The position numbers and the translations under genes were made by a program. The notes under the pieces are model-generated. The model was not told the origin of the DNA. It saw only the letters and a program-made list of their open reading frames with translations, and made no database searches. DNA of 64,000 bases from Thelonectria olida (lineage: Eukaryota; Ascomycota; Sordariomycetes; Hypocreales; Nectriaceae), in assembly GCA_020736575.1 (NCBI GenBank), contig JAGPYM010000024.1:62001-126000 (forward strand), given 5' to 3'. This document shows, piece by piece, positions 53,041-62,689 of this stretch. Position 1 is the stretch's first letter. The number at the start of each line of letters is the position of its first letter.

Positions 53041-54685
53041 TCATGCCGCAACGGCACTGGCCGGTTGGACCTGGGGAGTGCCCGGCATCTCCTCACTGGG
53101 CTCCAAGGCGCCTCCCATTTCCTGCTCGCCTTCTTCGACTTGCTCCTCGATAGTCTTTCCGGTCTCCTTCTCGCCTGCGTCTCCGAGGCCGATAATATCT
53201 ACCCATCGCCAGTGGTCGACAAAGTGGCTGTCGCTCTTGTCAAAGATGGCTTGGTCGTCGTCGATGCCATCCTCGCGCTTCTCGTTAGTGTCCTTCGCAA
53301 TATCGAGCTTATCAAATTGCGTGCCATCAACCAAGTCTTGGAGGTGGGTGCGAGCGACAGGAACGCCGTTCACTCGGAGAATCTGCAGTTGCGCTCGGAG
53401 GTTGAGACGGAGTGCTCGCTCGGGCTGCTCAGCAGAAAAGATCTTCTTAGTCAACCAGAGGAACAGGATGCCAAAATCAGATTGGTTCAGATGGGCCGAG
53501 TTGATGACGTAGAAGAAATTGGGCTCTAGAAGCTTGATTCCACTGGGTCGCTCGTAAAGCTCGGGAGTCACAACCTTGACCGATGGGTTGGGAGAAAGGA
53601 GTCGAGCCTTGACGTTAAGGTGCTCAGTCCACTTGAAGAACGACTCCGACTCAACAGCGAGAATGGCCCGGCCACCAGGGGCGGTCGGAAGGTCTGCATA
53701 AGTGGGCAGGGGCAGATTGAACAGCGGCTCCGAGTTGGGTGCCATCAAAGGCATGCACCGCATGTCTAGCAGCATTGTGACGGTCTTTTCAGTGACTTGC
53801 TCTCGAATTTCAGAACCTGTAGCGGGGGCAAATAGAGGCTTCTCCATGGCAGCGACTTCAGGCACATCAGCGTAATACGTGCTCTTGAGAAATTGGTTGA
53901 TGGTGGCTCCGCTCAAGCTGTGGCCGGCAAAGATGATGCTTCCCGGTTCATGAATGTTGAGCTTTCCGACGAACTGGTTGACGCTCGCAGCCGGAGTCGA
54001 TCGGTTCATGTTGGTGAAGGGCGTCCCGCGTGAATCAGTCCCAATTCCCAGCGCCGGATCCTCATCTGGGCCTCGCGGGCCTCGTAAACCGCGGGAGACA
54101 CATCGTGGGAGATTTTGGTGTAGGGAATCTCCTGGCGGGCGGCTGAGTCCTCGGGATTGCGAACGAAGGTGGCAACAGCGCTGCCATCGCGATGCTCCGG
54201 GGCAAGAACGACGATGCCGTCGGAGGCCAAGGAGCCTGCGATGTACGAGTATGAGTTTCGGCCTCCGCCCAGACCGTGGGAGAAGATCATGGTAGGCCAT
54301 CGGTGGTTCTCGGTCGTGTCTTCGTGGAGCGTCGCATTTTTGTGGACGGGGATAGTGGTGTAGTGAAGATGTCGGGGAAGAAACGAGAGGAACTCGGCCA
54401 GCATGGGACCAATGCCAAGAAACTTGGTGTAGGCTGAAAGGTGCTGCCTTTGGGGAGTAGGAAGCCAACCGATGCGCTTCTCGCCGGATGCAGGCGCGGC
54501 AGGGTAGAACATGCGAAATTGAACTGTGTGGATGTCGCTGGCGCCTTCGGGAACAGGAGCTGGCGATTCGAAGTCGGAACGGGCAACTCGATGTCGATGG
54601 TGCCGACTTTGTAGGGGCCGGTGTATTCGGGAAAGGCGGGCACTGGGCTCAACCTCGAGAGGCACGAAGCCAGTTTTGTGGCCAT
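53041..54685 (-). pseudogene. PAF-acetylhydrolase-like gene with frameshifts
   Basis: The minus strand encodes, in three successive frames, the parts of a fungal platelet-activating-factor acetylhydrolase-like phospholipase. The first frame starts at 54685 with LSPVPAFPEYTGPYKVGTID. Near 54577 a one-base loss shifts the frame to SDFESPAPVPEGASDIHTVQ, then the family block TMIFSHGLGGGRNSYSYIAG and VLAPEHRDGS. Near 54035 a deletion of a few dozen bases and a second shift lead to FTNMNRSTPA, NQFVGKL, and the nucleophile region IIFAGHSLSGATINQFLKST. Here the canonical GHSFG reads GHSLS, so the elbow glycine is replaced by serine. The late His (NSAHLNQSDFG) is present. The C-terminus ends in an acidic tail. 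Two frame lesions plus a damaged active site point to a pseudogene; base-calling errors could explain the first lesion. Confidence 0.75.
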
Positions 54686-55860
54686 GGTGGGCGTTGTTTG
54701 GTTGCAGTGGATGGCAATGTCGTTTTCGCAATGGAAGTCGACTTACTTTGTTGGTGTTTTGTTCTGGGCGTGAAGGGGGGCGCAGTTGGCCGCTCACTTG
54801 TCGCAAATCGCAGAGGCCGCCAAAAGAGTGGCAAGAGAAATGGTTCGAAATGGATGGCGGAAGAATAAGTGCCGAGGTCCAAAAATGTCCAGTGGGAACC
54901 GAGATCAGAACAAGAGTCAATGATTCAAGGACTAGGGAAAAAGATGAACAAAAAGGGGGCGCAAATGAATCGAATGGTCGCAAGGAGTGGTGGTGAACTT
55001 TTTAGGTGTCGGTGTCAGATTTTGGTGACGTAGGCAAAAAACGTGGCCCAGTTGAAAGCCGAACAACTCTGCTTCTCTACAGCACAATGCAGCCGAACAG
55101 TTCCAAGCCCATAAATCCTAGGCCATCTCGCCCGAGCCGAAGCACCGGCAGGTCAACCAGAAAGCCACCGCAACTCCTACCCATGCCGGAATCGACGTTG
55201 AGGCCATTGTACCCGGATGTGGTGTCTGCGTGGGCCGAATTCATGAATCCGGCCAAGGACGGTGGCGAGAACGATGGGAGACAAAAGTGATCAGGGGGCG
55301 GAGGACCAAAACGGCCCTGCCCGATGTCTTCAGAACGTTTGCACGCGGCACATCGGATAGCTAGTGGTAGCGTTGTATATAGATGGCGCTCAGTCTGGCC
55401 GGACGTTTTCCAATTGACTTCATCGTGCCATACCATGCGTGGCAATCGCTACGTGAGGCAGAAAGCCGTCGTGTGTGAAACAGAAGCACGCCGCTCGTCT
55501 GTTGTTGCCTCAACTGAAGACCATGATCCTATCACTCAATGGGAGGAGAGCGATCTGAGCATCGCGATGTTTACGAGATCGGCAGCTCCATCTCCAGAGC
55601 ACCGTCCAAACGAGACAGCAGAGGGGACAATTCTAGCATCAACTGATGCACTTGAAAGGTGAGCCTACTTGATCGTGGTTCCTATTTTACAAGCAACAGC
55701 CAACTTTCTTGTGCAAGGGTTTTTGCGGCAATGCCATGCTCAGCCGGGATGATGCATCATCCGTTCCCCCAATCTTCACAACAACCACCCCATCGGTTTT
55801 CTGGAAGATGTAAGACCGAGAAATAAAGTTGCTACAAGTGGAAGAACGAAAAGCCTCGGC
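54686..55860. other. Stretch between PAF-AH pseudogene and hAT element
   Basis: Contains the pseudogene's former promoter and a possible short gene at 55087-55290. The rest has only unsupported frames. It ends exactly at the left terminal inverted repeat of the hAT element. Confidence 0.5.
55087..55290 (+). CDS. Possible 67-aa protein
   Basis: A short frame with an ATG, divergent from the PAF-AH pseudogene. The first half is Pro/Ser/Arg-rich and the second half contains STLRPLYPDVVSAWAEFMNP, which has the amphipathic look of real coding sequence. No family recognised, and the frame is short enough to be chance. Confidence 0.2.
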   Translation: MQPNSSKPINPRPSRPSRSTGRSTRKPPQLLPMPESTLRPLYPDVVSAWAEFMNPAKDGGENDGRQK

Positions 55861-55880
55861 CAGTGTGTCCATCAACCAAG
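55861..55880 (+). repeat. hAT left terminal inverted repeat
   Basis: Begins CAGTGTGTCCATCAACCAAG; complementary to 59919-59938 with one mismatch. Confidence 0.88.
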
Positions 55881-56003
55881 TAAACCAAAATTTGACCCCC
55901 TTACTCGGCTTGGTTGACTAGAGCCCTTTACTTTACTTGGTTGGTTACAAGAAGTCCTTACTTGGTTGATATTACTTGACTACTATTCCCAATCGGGCAA
56001 TTT

Positions 56004-58478
56004 CTATGGTAACATACCGGTCCGAAGCAGGTGCTTTTGGCACTCAAGTGCTGCTACGGTATCTGACTTGAGACGATTCCGTTCATCGGTAATGACCTTC
56101 TTTGTCTGTGAGAATACCCGCTCACACTCAGCGCTCATTGCTGGGCAACTGAACAAGTCAAAGGCCATCTTAGAGAGGATAGGGTAGTCAGACGCATGGC
56201 AAACCCACCACTCCAGAGGATCCTCAACTTGCACATCAGCCCTATTAGCCCTGGCCATAAACTCATCGAGCTCAGAGGTGAGTTTGATGCGCTTATTTCC
56301 TCGTGAGCCTGACGCCGCAGTGGCAGCAAGTCGCTGACGACGCTTACGGGCCTGCTGGAGAGGATCCAGTGCCACGTCATTGTCATCAATTACCTCCTCC
56401 TGTGGTTGTGCTCCTATCGTGCCCGTTTTGGCAGCTGCTTCCTCGTACTGTGCGTACACCTCCCGCACCACTCTCTTCGCCTCACTGATCCACTGCTTGT
56501 TGTGACTCCATTCCAGCTCGAAGTATGCAAATTTGTTCGCAGGGTGCAGGGCAACCGCACAGCGGTATGCAGGCGTGGCATCTGTAAGGCCAAAGTACTC
56601 TTCAAGCTTGAGGCGAGCAGCATCGATAGCATAGGAATAGTATGTGGACACCACCTCGGGGTGATTATCTGCAAACTTTCCAGCCTCTTGAAGCTCCTTG
56701 AAGAGAACGTCTAGCGACTCGATTGTTTCGTAAAGGGAGCCGTGGGATCCTTCAAGGCCCGCTTTATTTGCCCGGCCTTCCATGCGTTTTGTTAGATCTT
56801 TGAACGGCTTTAAGATACCGAGGAAGTGTTCCAGATCAATCCAATCCTGCGGAGTAAGCATATCTTGTGAGATATCATATTCCTTGCCGATATGGTTGTA
56901 GTTGAGGAAGAAGAGATCAATGGCGTGGCGGAGTTTAAGAGCTCTTTCAATCATCGCATATGCAGAGTTCCAGCGGATGCCGCCATCAACCAGGACTCTA
57001 GTGTAGAGGCACTCGATGCTGCCTTCGTCATACGCCGTCAACACGTACTGTTTCAGCAGCTCTCGTCGCTGGTCACTCCTGTTGACCCACACACAGAAGT
57101 TGTGGAGCTTTCCGATAAAGCTCTGTTTCCTCCATATCTCAAACCGCTCCTCGTCGGATGCGCCACGCAGCTGTTGTTCCAGCTTGCTAACACCCTGCCC
57201 AAAGAGCAGAGCTTTGACGATGAGATTCAACATATGACCAACGCACCGAAGGCGACTCTGCAGTTTGATCGCCTGGTATTGCTTTGCCAGCTCCTGAATG
57301 CATGTGTCATTATTCCCAGCGTTGTCCATCATGAAGAAGCCAATGACGGTGGAGATATCGTAAAAGTCAATGACTTTTGACAACGCCTTCGCAAGATTCT
57401 CACCGGAGTGAGGTCCTTTCAGAGGTGGGAGGTCCAGAAGAGCTGTTTGCAGCTTATGGCTTTCGTCCAAGAAGTGAGCAACAACTGCTAGATAGTTCGT
57501 TCCTTCTTCAGATGTCCAGGCATCCATCGAGATATGGATCTTGCTTGTAGCAACGTGTAGCTTTTCCATCAGCCAAACACGCCTTCCAGCATCACCGACC
57601 CATTTCTCTTTGATCCAGTTACTGAGGGCGGAGGGGCTCTTTGGCAGAATCTTGCCAATGTCTTCCAGATAGTTGGTAAAGATCTCATGAGTGCGTTGAT
57701 GGGTTGCTTGACGGAAGGTGAGATCGAGGTCAATAACCCAGTCGATAAAGTCGTCCTTGAATTGCAAGTCGTTAAACACTAACCGCCGGCCTCCGAGATA
57801 TGATGTGGGCTTGGTTGTCCCCTTCGCCATGCTGAATGGATTTGACAGTGCTGCCTGGTATCCGAAGTCTTCCAGTTTATGTTGATGCTTTAGGTGGTAT
57901 ATTACGCTGGTAGTGCTCTCACTGGAAAATAGTGCAGTATGGTGGTGTCCACGTATATGGCAGTACTTGCAGAGCCAGTACTTGTTCTCCCCATCGGTTG
58001 TGAGCTGAGCACCATGTTTGTAGGTTGCTGACGGTTGGAGCTTGGAGTTGAGGGTGCGCTTATGAGGCTGACGGTATCGAATTGATGGCACAGGCTTCCC
58101 GTCATAGCGAATCTTGTCCCAGTTAATAGGGAAAACACATTGAGAGCTCGTTGGAATCTGTCTTTCGTCGGCAATGGTTGGTGTAGATGCTCCGTCATCA
58201 AGTACCAGTATATCGGTTGGAGTGGACACGGAGCTAGGCGTACTGGGCAGGCCAGAACCGAGAGGCTCAGAGGGAGTCCTAGGTGGGGTGGACTTCCTGA
58301 TCCTTCCATGCGGCCGAAAGAATGAATGTGCAGACATATTTGGCTTCGAGCTTGGCGCAATCGTCAGGTACCTTCTCTTAAGAAACTCGGCGAGAATTTT
58401 CACAGCAAAAACGTGGAAGGGGAATACCCAGCCAATCAGAGCGCGTAGATACGCCAAAGTCATCGCGCTATGCCTCAT
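56004..58478 (-). CDS. hAT-family transposase
   Basis: An uninterrupted frame of 824 codons; the Met at residue 48 (MSAHSFFRPHG, position 58337) is the more likely start, giving 777 residues. A BED-type zinc finger lies near residues 165-205 (YWLCKYCHIRGHH, VIYHLKHQHK). The RNase H-like catalytic core shows ISMDAWTSEEGTNYLAVVAH with the first Asp and GFFMMDNAGNNDTC with the second. The helical insertion that follows has RLRCVGHMLNLIVKALLF and GIRWNSAYAMIERAL. The last acidic residue lies in AMSAECERVFSQTKKV within the C-terminal hAT dimerisation domain (DPLEWWVCHASDYPILSKMA). All key residues are present, so it may still be active or mobilise related elements. Confidence 0.92.
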   Translation of the reverse strand: MRHSAMTLAYLRALIGWVFPFHVFAVKILAEFLKRRYLTIAPSSKPNMSAHSFFRPHGRIRKSTPPRTPSEPLGSGLPSTPSSVSTPTDILVLDDGASTPTIADERQIPTSSQCVFPINWDKIRYDGKPVPSIRYRQPHKRTLNSKLQPSATYKHGAQLTTDGENKYWLCKYCHIRGHHHTALFSSESTTSVIYHLKHQHKLEDFGYQAALSNPFSMAKGTTKPTSYLGGRRLVFNDLQFKDDFIDWVIDLDLTFRQATHQRTHEIFTNYLEDIGKILPKSPSALSNWIKEKWVGDAGRRVWLMEKLHVATSKIHISMDAWTSEEGTNYLAVVAHFLDESHKLQTALLDLPPLKGPHSGENLAKALSKVIDFYDISTVIGFFMMDNAGNNDTCIQELAKQYQAIKLQSRLRCVGHMLNLIVKALLFGQGVSKLEQQLRGASDEERFEIWRKQSFIGKLHNFCVWVNRSDQRRELLKQYVLTAYDEGSIECLYTRVLVDGGIRWNSAYAMIERALKLRHAIDLFFLNYNHIGKEYDISQDMLTPQDWIDLEHFLGILKPFKDLTKRMEGRANKAGLEGSHGSLYETIESLDVLFKELQEAGKFADNHPEVVSTYYSYAIDAARLKLEEYFGLTDATPAYRCAVALHPANKFAYFELEWSHNKQWISEAKRVVREVYAQYEEAAAKTGTIGAQPQEEVIDDNDVALDPLQQARKRRQRLAATAASGSRGNKRIKLTSELDEFMARANRADVQVEDPLEWWVCHASDYPILSKMAFDLFSCPAMSAECERVFSQTKKVITDERNRLKSDTVAALECQKHLLRTGMLP

Positions 58479-58517
58479 TCGGCAATTCTGTCGAGTAAAT
58501 CAAGTAGAGCCAAGTAA

Positions 58518-58965
58518 TATGTAGATTTATTACGCCCGGGAGAACAGATCTCATAGGGCCATGGAAGACGCTATGCTATTTACACTTCCGCCGTGTTGAT
58601 CCTAACCACAAAATAAAGCCCCACCCTCTCTTCTTAAATCGCTTTCTTCTAGCCTCGCTTGAGTCTGTCTGACAGGCCTGCTTGAAGGCCGATTTCTCCA
58701 AGTGTTCAGCATCCTATCCTCAGCAGCTGAAGCATGGTCTGTCAAAACGAGGCTGTGTTGTGTTAGTATTTTCTAGTTCTGGGTGTTAATATGTTCAATT
58801 CTCCTCCCTTGGCCCTAGCCTTCCCGTCTCCATCGCGAATTTGATTGTTGCTCGCACCGCCTGTAGGTTAGGTGACCATCTCGGTCCGTCCAACGCCGAC
58901 TTTCCTCCCAGAAAGAATGAGAGGTTTCCCATCTCGCTTTGTCCGATTCGCCGCATGCTTTTCAA
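58518..58965 (-). mobile_element. 5'-truncated LINE 3' fragment nested in the hAT element
   Basis: Starting at ATTTATTACGCCCGG this stretch matches the 3' end of the LINE at 37594-43217, followed by a region similar to its 3' UTR (CTTGAAGGC, CAAGTGTTCAG, CAGCTGAAGC) and to the end of ORF2 (the TTCCTCCCAG, GAATGAGAGGTTTCC block). The sequence is diverged, closer to a sister subfamily. Homology ends near 58965. It sits about 40 bases upstream of the transposase ATG, so it is inserted in the hAT 5' region and may affect expression. Confidence 0.75.
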
Positions 58966-59860
58966 GTATTGATTTGTATTTTCAGAGAAAATAACTAGTA
59001 GAGGCGCAGCGCGTCTACCTACATAGACCCTCTACCTTGCATCCCCTTGGATCCTATTCCGCTCCTTGCGCGGGGCACTGCCGGTTCGCAAGTCAATACC
59101 AGTTTGCTCCTTAAGCCCACCTCCACAGCCAACCCAAAGCCCCATCCTCGATGGCCATCTTCAGGATCCTGTCCTCTCGGTAGACCGACACGCGCGTCCG
59201 TCCTCTCGGGCCATATAGAAAGTGTCGTAACTGCAGTCCGCCCACCCAGCCTTCCGTCGCTTCCATTATATGCCGCGCCCCGCAGATTGTCAGTTCTGTT
59301 TCGCGCTACCTCGCAAGATCTCTCTTGCAAGGCCGACCGTGTCTCGCAGGAGTTTGTCCACTTGCATCCTCTCTGTACCCAGAACAGCCGAGCAACGCAG
59401 CGTCACCCCTCCTACTAACCAAGGTGCCTTGTCGTTCTCTGTGCGGGTTCAAGAGTGCCGTTCCTTCTCGTTCGTTTTCGCCGTGACTATTCACGCTTCC
59501 TGTCGCTTATCCGGAGCGTCTTGGTGTCCTTACAACAGAGCAGCCCAGAAGCACCCCAAGGGTGTCCTCTTCCACGACCCATATGTTCATCGTTTGTAGG
59601 CTCGATTTCGCGGTCGCGTTTCGGGTGGTTTTTAAAGTGTTCCCTTGTTGCTTGTGGAGGGTAGGGCTCGTGAGCCCTATCGCGCAACCACCGCCCAAAC
59701 CGGCGGACAAGTGCTGGTTGGTGATGACTCTTCTTCGCTCTGCGAATGCCTCGGAGGCAAAAGGCATTCCCAGGTTCCCAGCCGGCACCGCGAGGAGGTG
59801 AGAGTTGTCGCCGGCCCGCCAAGTAATAGAAAGAGGTTGCTTTGCTTGGTTGAACGGGAG
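58966..59860. other. Right interior of the hAT element without recognised genes
   Basis: Several short frames overlap on both strands in this GC-rich, pyrimidine-biased stretch; none has a motif. It may be the hAT 5' UTR, or foreign DNA captured inside the element. Confidence 0.45.
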
Positions 59861-59918
59861 CCCTTACTTTGGTTGGTTGTTACGTAATCAACCAATCACA
59901 ACCAACCAAGCCAAGTAA

Positions 59919-59938
59919 CTTGATTGATGGACACACTG
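59919..59938 (-). repeat. hAT right terminal inverted repeat
   Basis: Ends in GGACACACTG on the + strand. Its complement matches the left end with one mismatch in 20. Confidence 0.88.
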
Positions 59939-60430
59939 CTGATACTTCGGGACCTTTGGCAGAATTCTGACTGCACTAACAAAAAAGTGATCGACGAATC
60001 AGAGGCAGTAAAATTCATGCGTCCCTAAGGCTCATGCGTCCGTATCAATTCGTCATGCGCCCCTATCAATTGCCAAAAAAAAAACGCATTAAAGTTGCCC
60101 TTAGCTATCTGCGGAAGTCACTGAGCAGGAAGATTCCCATAACTGGATGGCGAGAATTTATGGGTTCCCAGAATCAAATCAATTATCTTCGGGATACGTT
60201 GCTGCATCTAGTTAGCGTCTCCGCAGAACACGTTACTCATACAGCACAGGTAGTATTGTTTATCGTACATGGCATGGGCGTGTACTTAATGGCGCATCCG
60301 GGTCCCTCTGGGTGCCCTCTGGCGCTCCTCAAAATGCTGATTACGCGTAATTTAAAGCATCCCAACACCTTTGCTAGCTGATTAGTTAGTGACCGGCAGG
60401 TACATGACTTGGCCAACTGAAGGGATGACG

Positions 60431-60438
60431 TATATAAG
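60431..60438 (+). promoter_or_regulatory. TATA box of the esterase gene
   Basis: TATATAAG lies 41 bases before the ATG at 60472, a spacing consistent with a short 5' UTR. Confidence 0.5.
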
Positions 60439-60471
60439 AGTTGACGAACATGAAGGTTGCCTAGTCCTTGG

Positions 60472-61600
60472 ATGCCGGCTTTGGTATCCTATCTCAACCT
60501 TATCCTGAACACCAGACAGTCAGCAATCCTAACTAGCCTACCCCACGATTATCGGTCGCTTTCTACGATGGAACTTAAGCTGCAAAACTTTCACCAACTG
60601 GAAGCCGTCTATAAGATTATAGACGGGATCCCATTTGGCGCAAGTATTTTGGTACCGAAGCATTTAGCATCTTCCGAGGAGGCCAAATGCCCGCTGCTCG
60701 TTCACTTTCACGGCGGCGGTCTTGTCATCGGCACACGCCTGGATGCGGCCACAATGCCGCTGTGGTATGTACCATATCCTCCACTAGTACGACTCTGACA
60801 GTTTTGAGTAAGGGAAACTCAATTTGTTAACTATCACGGTGCTGTTCTGGTTTCACCCTCTTTCCGCCTGTCACCGGAAGCGACTGGCTCAGACATTCTG
60901 TGCGACATCTCGGAGTTCTGGGCTTGGGTCCGCAGCGGTCTCCCTACCGCTGTGTCTGCAAAGTTGCCTAATATTGTCATAGACCTAACGCGAATTGCCG
61001 CAGGTGGCGAAAGTGCTGGTGGTTATATAGCACTACAGTCTGCATTTCTCTTCCCGGAGATGGCTATCCGTCTTGTCATGGCCCAGTACCCTACCCTGGA
61101 CATATCCCATCCCAGATTTCATTCAGACCCCTTCCAAGCACCTTCAAGAGCATCTGTAGTGGCCGAGTATTTGAAGGGCCTGAAACAAGGAGATATAAGA
61201 CTATCATCCCCGTTCCCAGAGAAGTGGGAATTAATGATGTCGATTTTAGACGAAGGCCGCTTGCCTGAGCTCATGGGTCCAGATGACCGGATGGTGCTCT
61301 CTACGAGCATGGAAAGGAGCAAGAGTATACCTGCCATTTGGATCACTCAAGGGGATAGTGACCACCTGGTAAGTGCTAAGCTTTTCCTCTTGCATCAAAA
61401 TTCAGACAGCTGACATGAGGCGTCGGGAGTAGATCCCAAAAGAAGTTACAGACAACTTTGTGGCTAGACGCGAGGGCTACATCCTACAGCTCAGGTCAGT
61501 TACAGTGTGCAGCCAGGGGGGGCATGGGTTCGATGTGGGGATTTCGATTGATGAGCCCTGGGTTCAGAGGGGCATTGAGTTCAGTCAGAAATTCTGGTAA
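60472..61600 (+). CDS. Alpha/beta hydrolase, HSL-type esterase
   Basis: Three exons (60472-60764, 60813-61368, 61433-61600) give 338 residues. Donors are GTATGT and GTAAGT; acceptors TAAG and GTAG. The joins give a continuous hormone-sensitive-lipase-type hydrolase: oxyanion-hole motif HFHGGGLVIG near residue 80, then LVSPSFRLSPEA, nucleophile motif GGESAGGYIALQ near 163-167, the acid residue in WITQGDSDHL near 278, and the catalytic His in GGHGFDVG near 313. All triad residues are intact. Such enzymes hydrolyse small acyl esters or carbamates, often in secondary or xenobiotic metabolism; no signal peptide is evident. A later ATG at 60568 (MELKLQNFHQLEA) is also possible. It lies between two hAT-derived sequences and has no biosynthetic neighbours. 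Confidence 0.85.
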
Positions 61601-61743
61601 TGAACACATGCGAGCCGCAGTCTCAACGTGAGTAGTACGTATCCCGATACTCAGTTTTGAGTCTGCTAGCAAATCCGTCACCGTCCGAATACCTCGCCGC
61701 GGGGGAGCTTGCGAGGTTGAATTGTTATAATTGAATTGAAAAG

Positions 61744-62290
61744 TCACGTGTTTACTCTCCAACTCTTCAAACACTCAATCGCCTCCAAAGTCTCGTCAAG
61801 AAGGCTGTGCCGTTGTGACCCCAAAGTGAACTTTGCCTGACTGAAAATACGCTCGAATTCTGCTGACATTGAAGGGATTGATAGGATATCCAAAGCCATT
61901 TGAGATAATATAGGAAAAGCTTGTTGTTGCCGCTGCCATAGGTAACGCGATTGAGTTCTTGGTCAGTTCAGGATGCCTTCCAAGCACGACTTGAAGTCCA
62001 ATACAGCGGGACCATCTCCTTCGGCTGGATTCTCATAGAAATCCACGGGCAGGAGGTCTGGAAGGCGACCTTCTCGTTGGGTAGGCTCCTCGGGCGTCTT
62101 GGCGCGTAAGACGGGTTCCTTGATAGCCCGACCGCTATAGAAGAAGCGTTCGAAGCTATCGAGGATGTAATCCGTCTTGGCAGGCACGGCATGACTGACG
62201 AAGCGGGAACACAACGCTGGATGAAGGATAGCAGCTGCCCAATAGACTTGTGTTTGGTTTAAAAGCTCCTTATATCGCTGGAGCTGATTG
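61744..62290 (-). pseudogene. hAT transposase C-terminal remnant
   Basis: Minus-strand pieces read QLQRYKELLNQTQVYWAAAI then LHPALCSRF in one frame, which ends at a stop after DFKSCLEGILN. After a frame change FPILSQMALDILSIPSMSAE, FERIFSQAKFTLG and LDETLEAIECLKSW follow. The second part is the hAT C-terminal dimerisation domain, with the MSAE-x-ERIFS signature. Sequence differs clearly from the transposase at 56004-58478, so it belongs to another hAT family. The 5' two thirds are missing. Confidence 0.8.
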
Positions 62291-62689
62291 TGTTGAAATG
62301 AGAAGATTCAGATTGCTTAATTCTTACAAGTGAGAGGTGGAAGGGCCACCATCTATATATAGGTATGGGTAGCTGTAGAATGTTCTAGGGCTCTGCCACC
62401 GACTTGATCGTCTAACACCCGCGACTTCCAACAAAGAGCAGGCTTGGAAAGGTTCAGGTTCAGGTTCTATTCCTACTCGGTTTTAGCCGCCATTTCTCGG
62501 CAGCCATGCCCGGTAAGCGGGGTTTGGCCGACGGCCGAAGCGCTCCGAATGTTTATCCGTTACGCCCCACTTCGCCAACGCCGTTTGGCGTTTGACCAGC
62601 TGTCTCCAAACTTCCCACTTTTCCTCCTAAACCTCTATCTACAACAACGGGCTGCCAACCACTGTAGATCGCGGTTCTAAATACTAATG
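62291..62689. other. Short intergenic stretch between hAT remnant and LINE
   Basis: Short frames only; nothing recognised. Confidence 0.5.

Larger units (their letters stand above)
55861..59938 (-). mobile_element. hAT DNA transposon with complete transposase frame
   Basis: Both ends carry the inverted repeat CAGTGTGTCCATCAA[C/T]CAAGT (20 bases, one mismatch) at 55861-55880 and 59919-59938; CAGTG-type ends are usual for hAT elements. Subterminal regions on both sides hold many copies of TACTTGGTTG-like motifs, as expected for transposase binding sites. The transposase gene is read from 58478 to 56004. The part between the gene's start and the right end (about 1.46 kb) is unusually long and contains a LINE 3' fragment. 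The 8-base flanks (GCCTCGGC left, CTGATACT right) do not match, so the usual target duplication is missing. The element either lost it by rearrangement or its two ends derive from different copies. Confidence 0.85.

Noticed and set aside
60034..60381. 115-codon + strand frame upstream of the esterase
   Set aside because: It starts in imperfect tandem repeats (CATGCG...) and has no recognisable motif. It ends well before the esterase TATA box.
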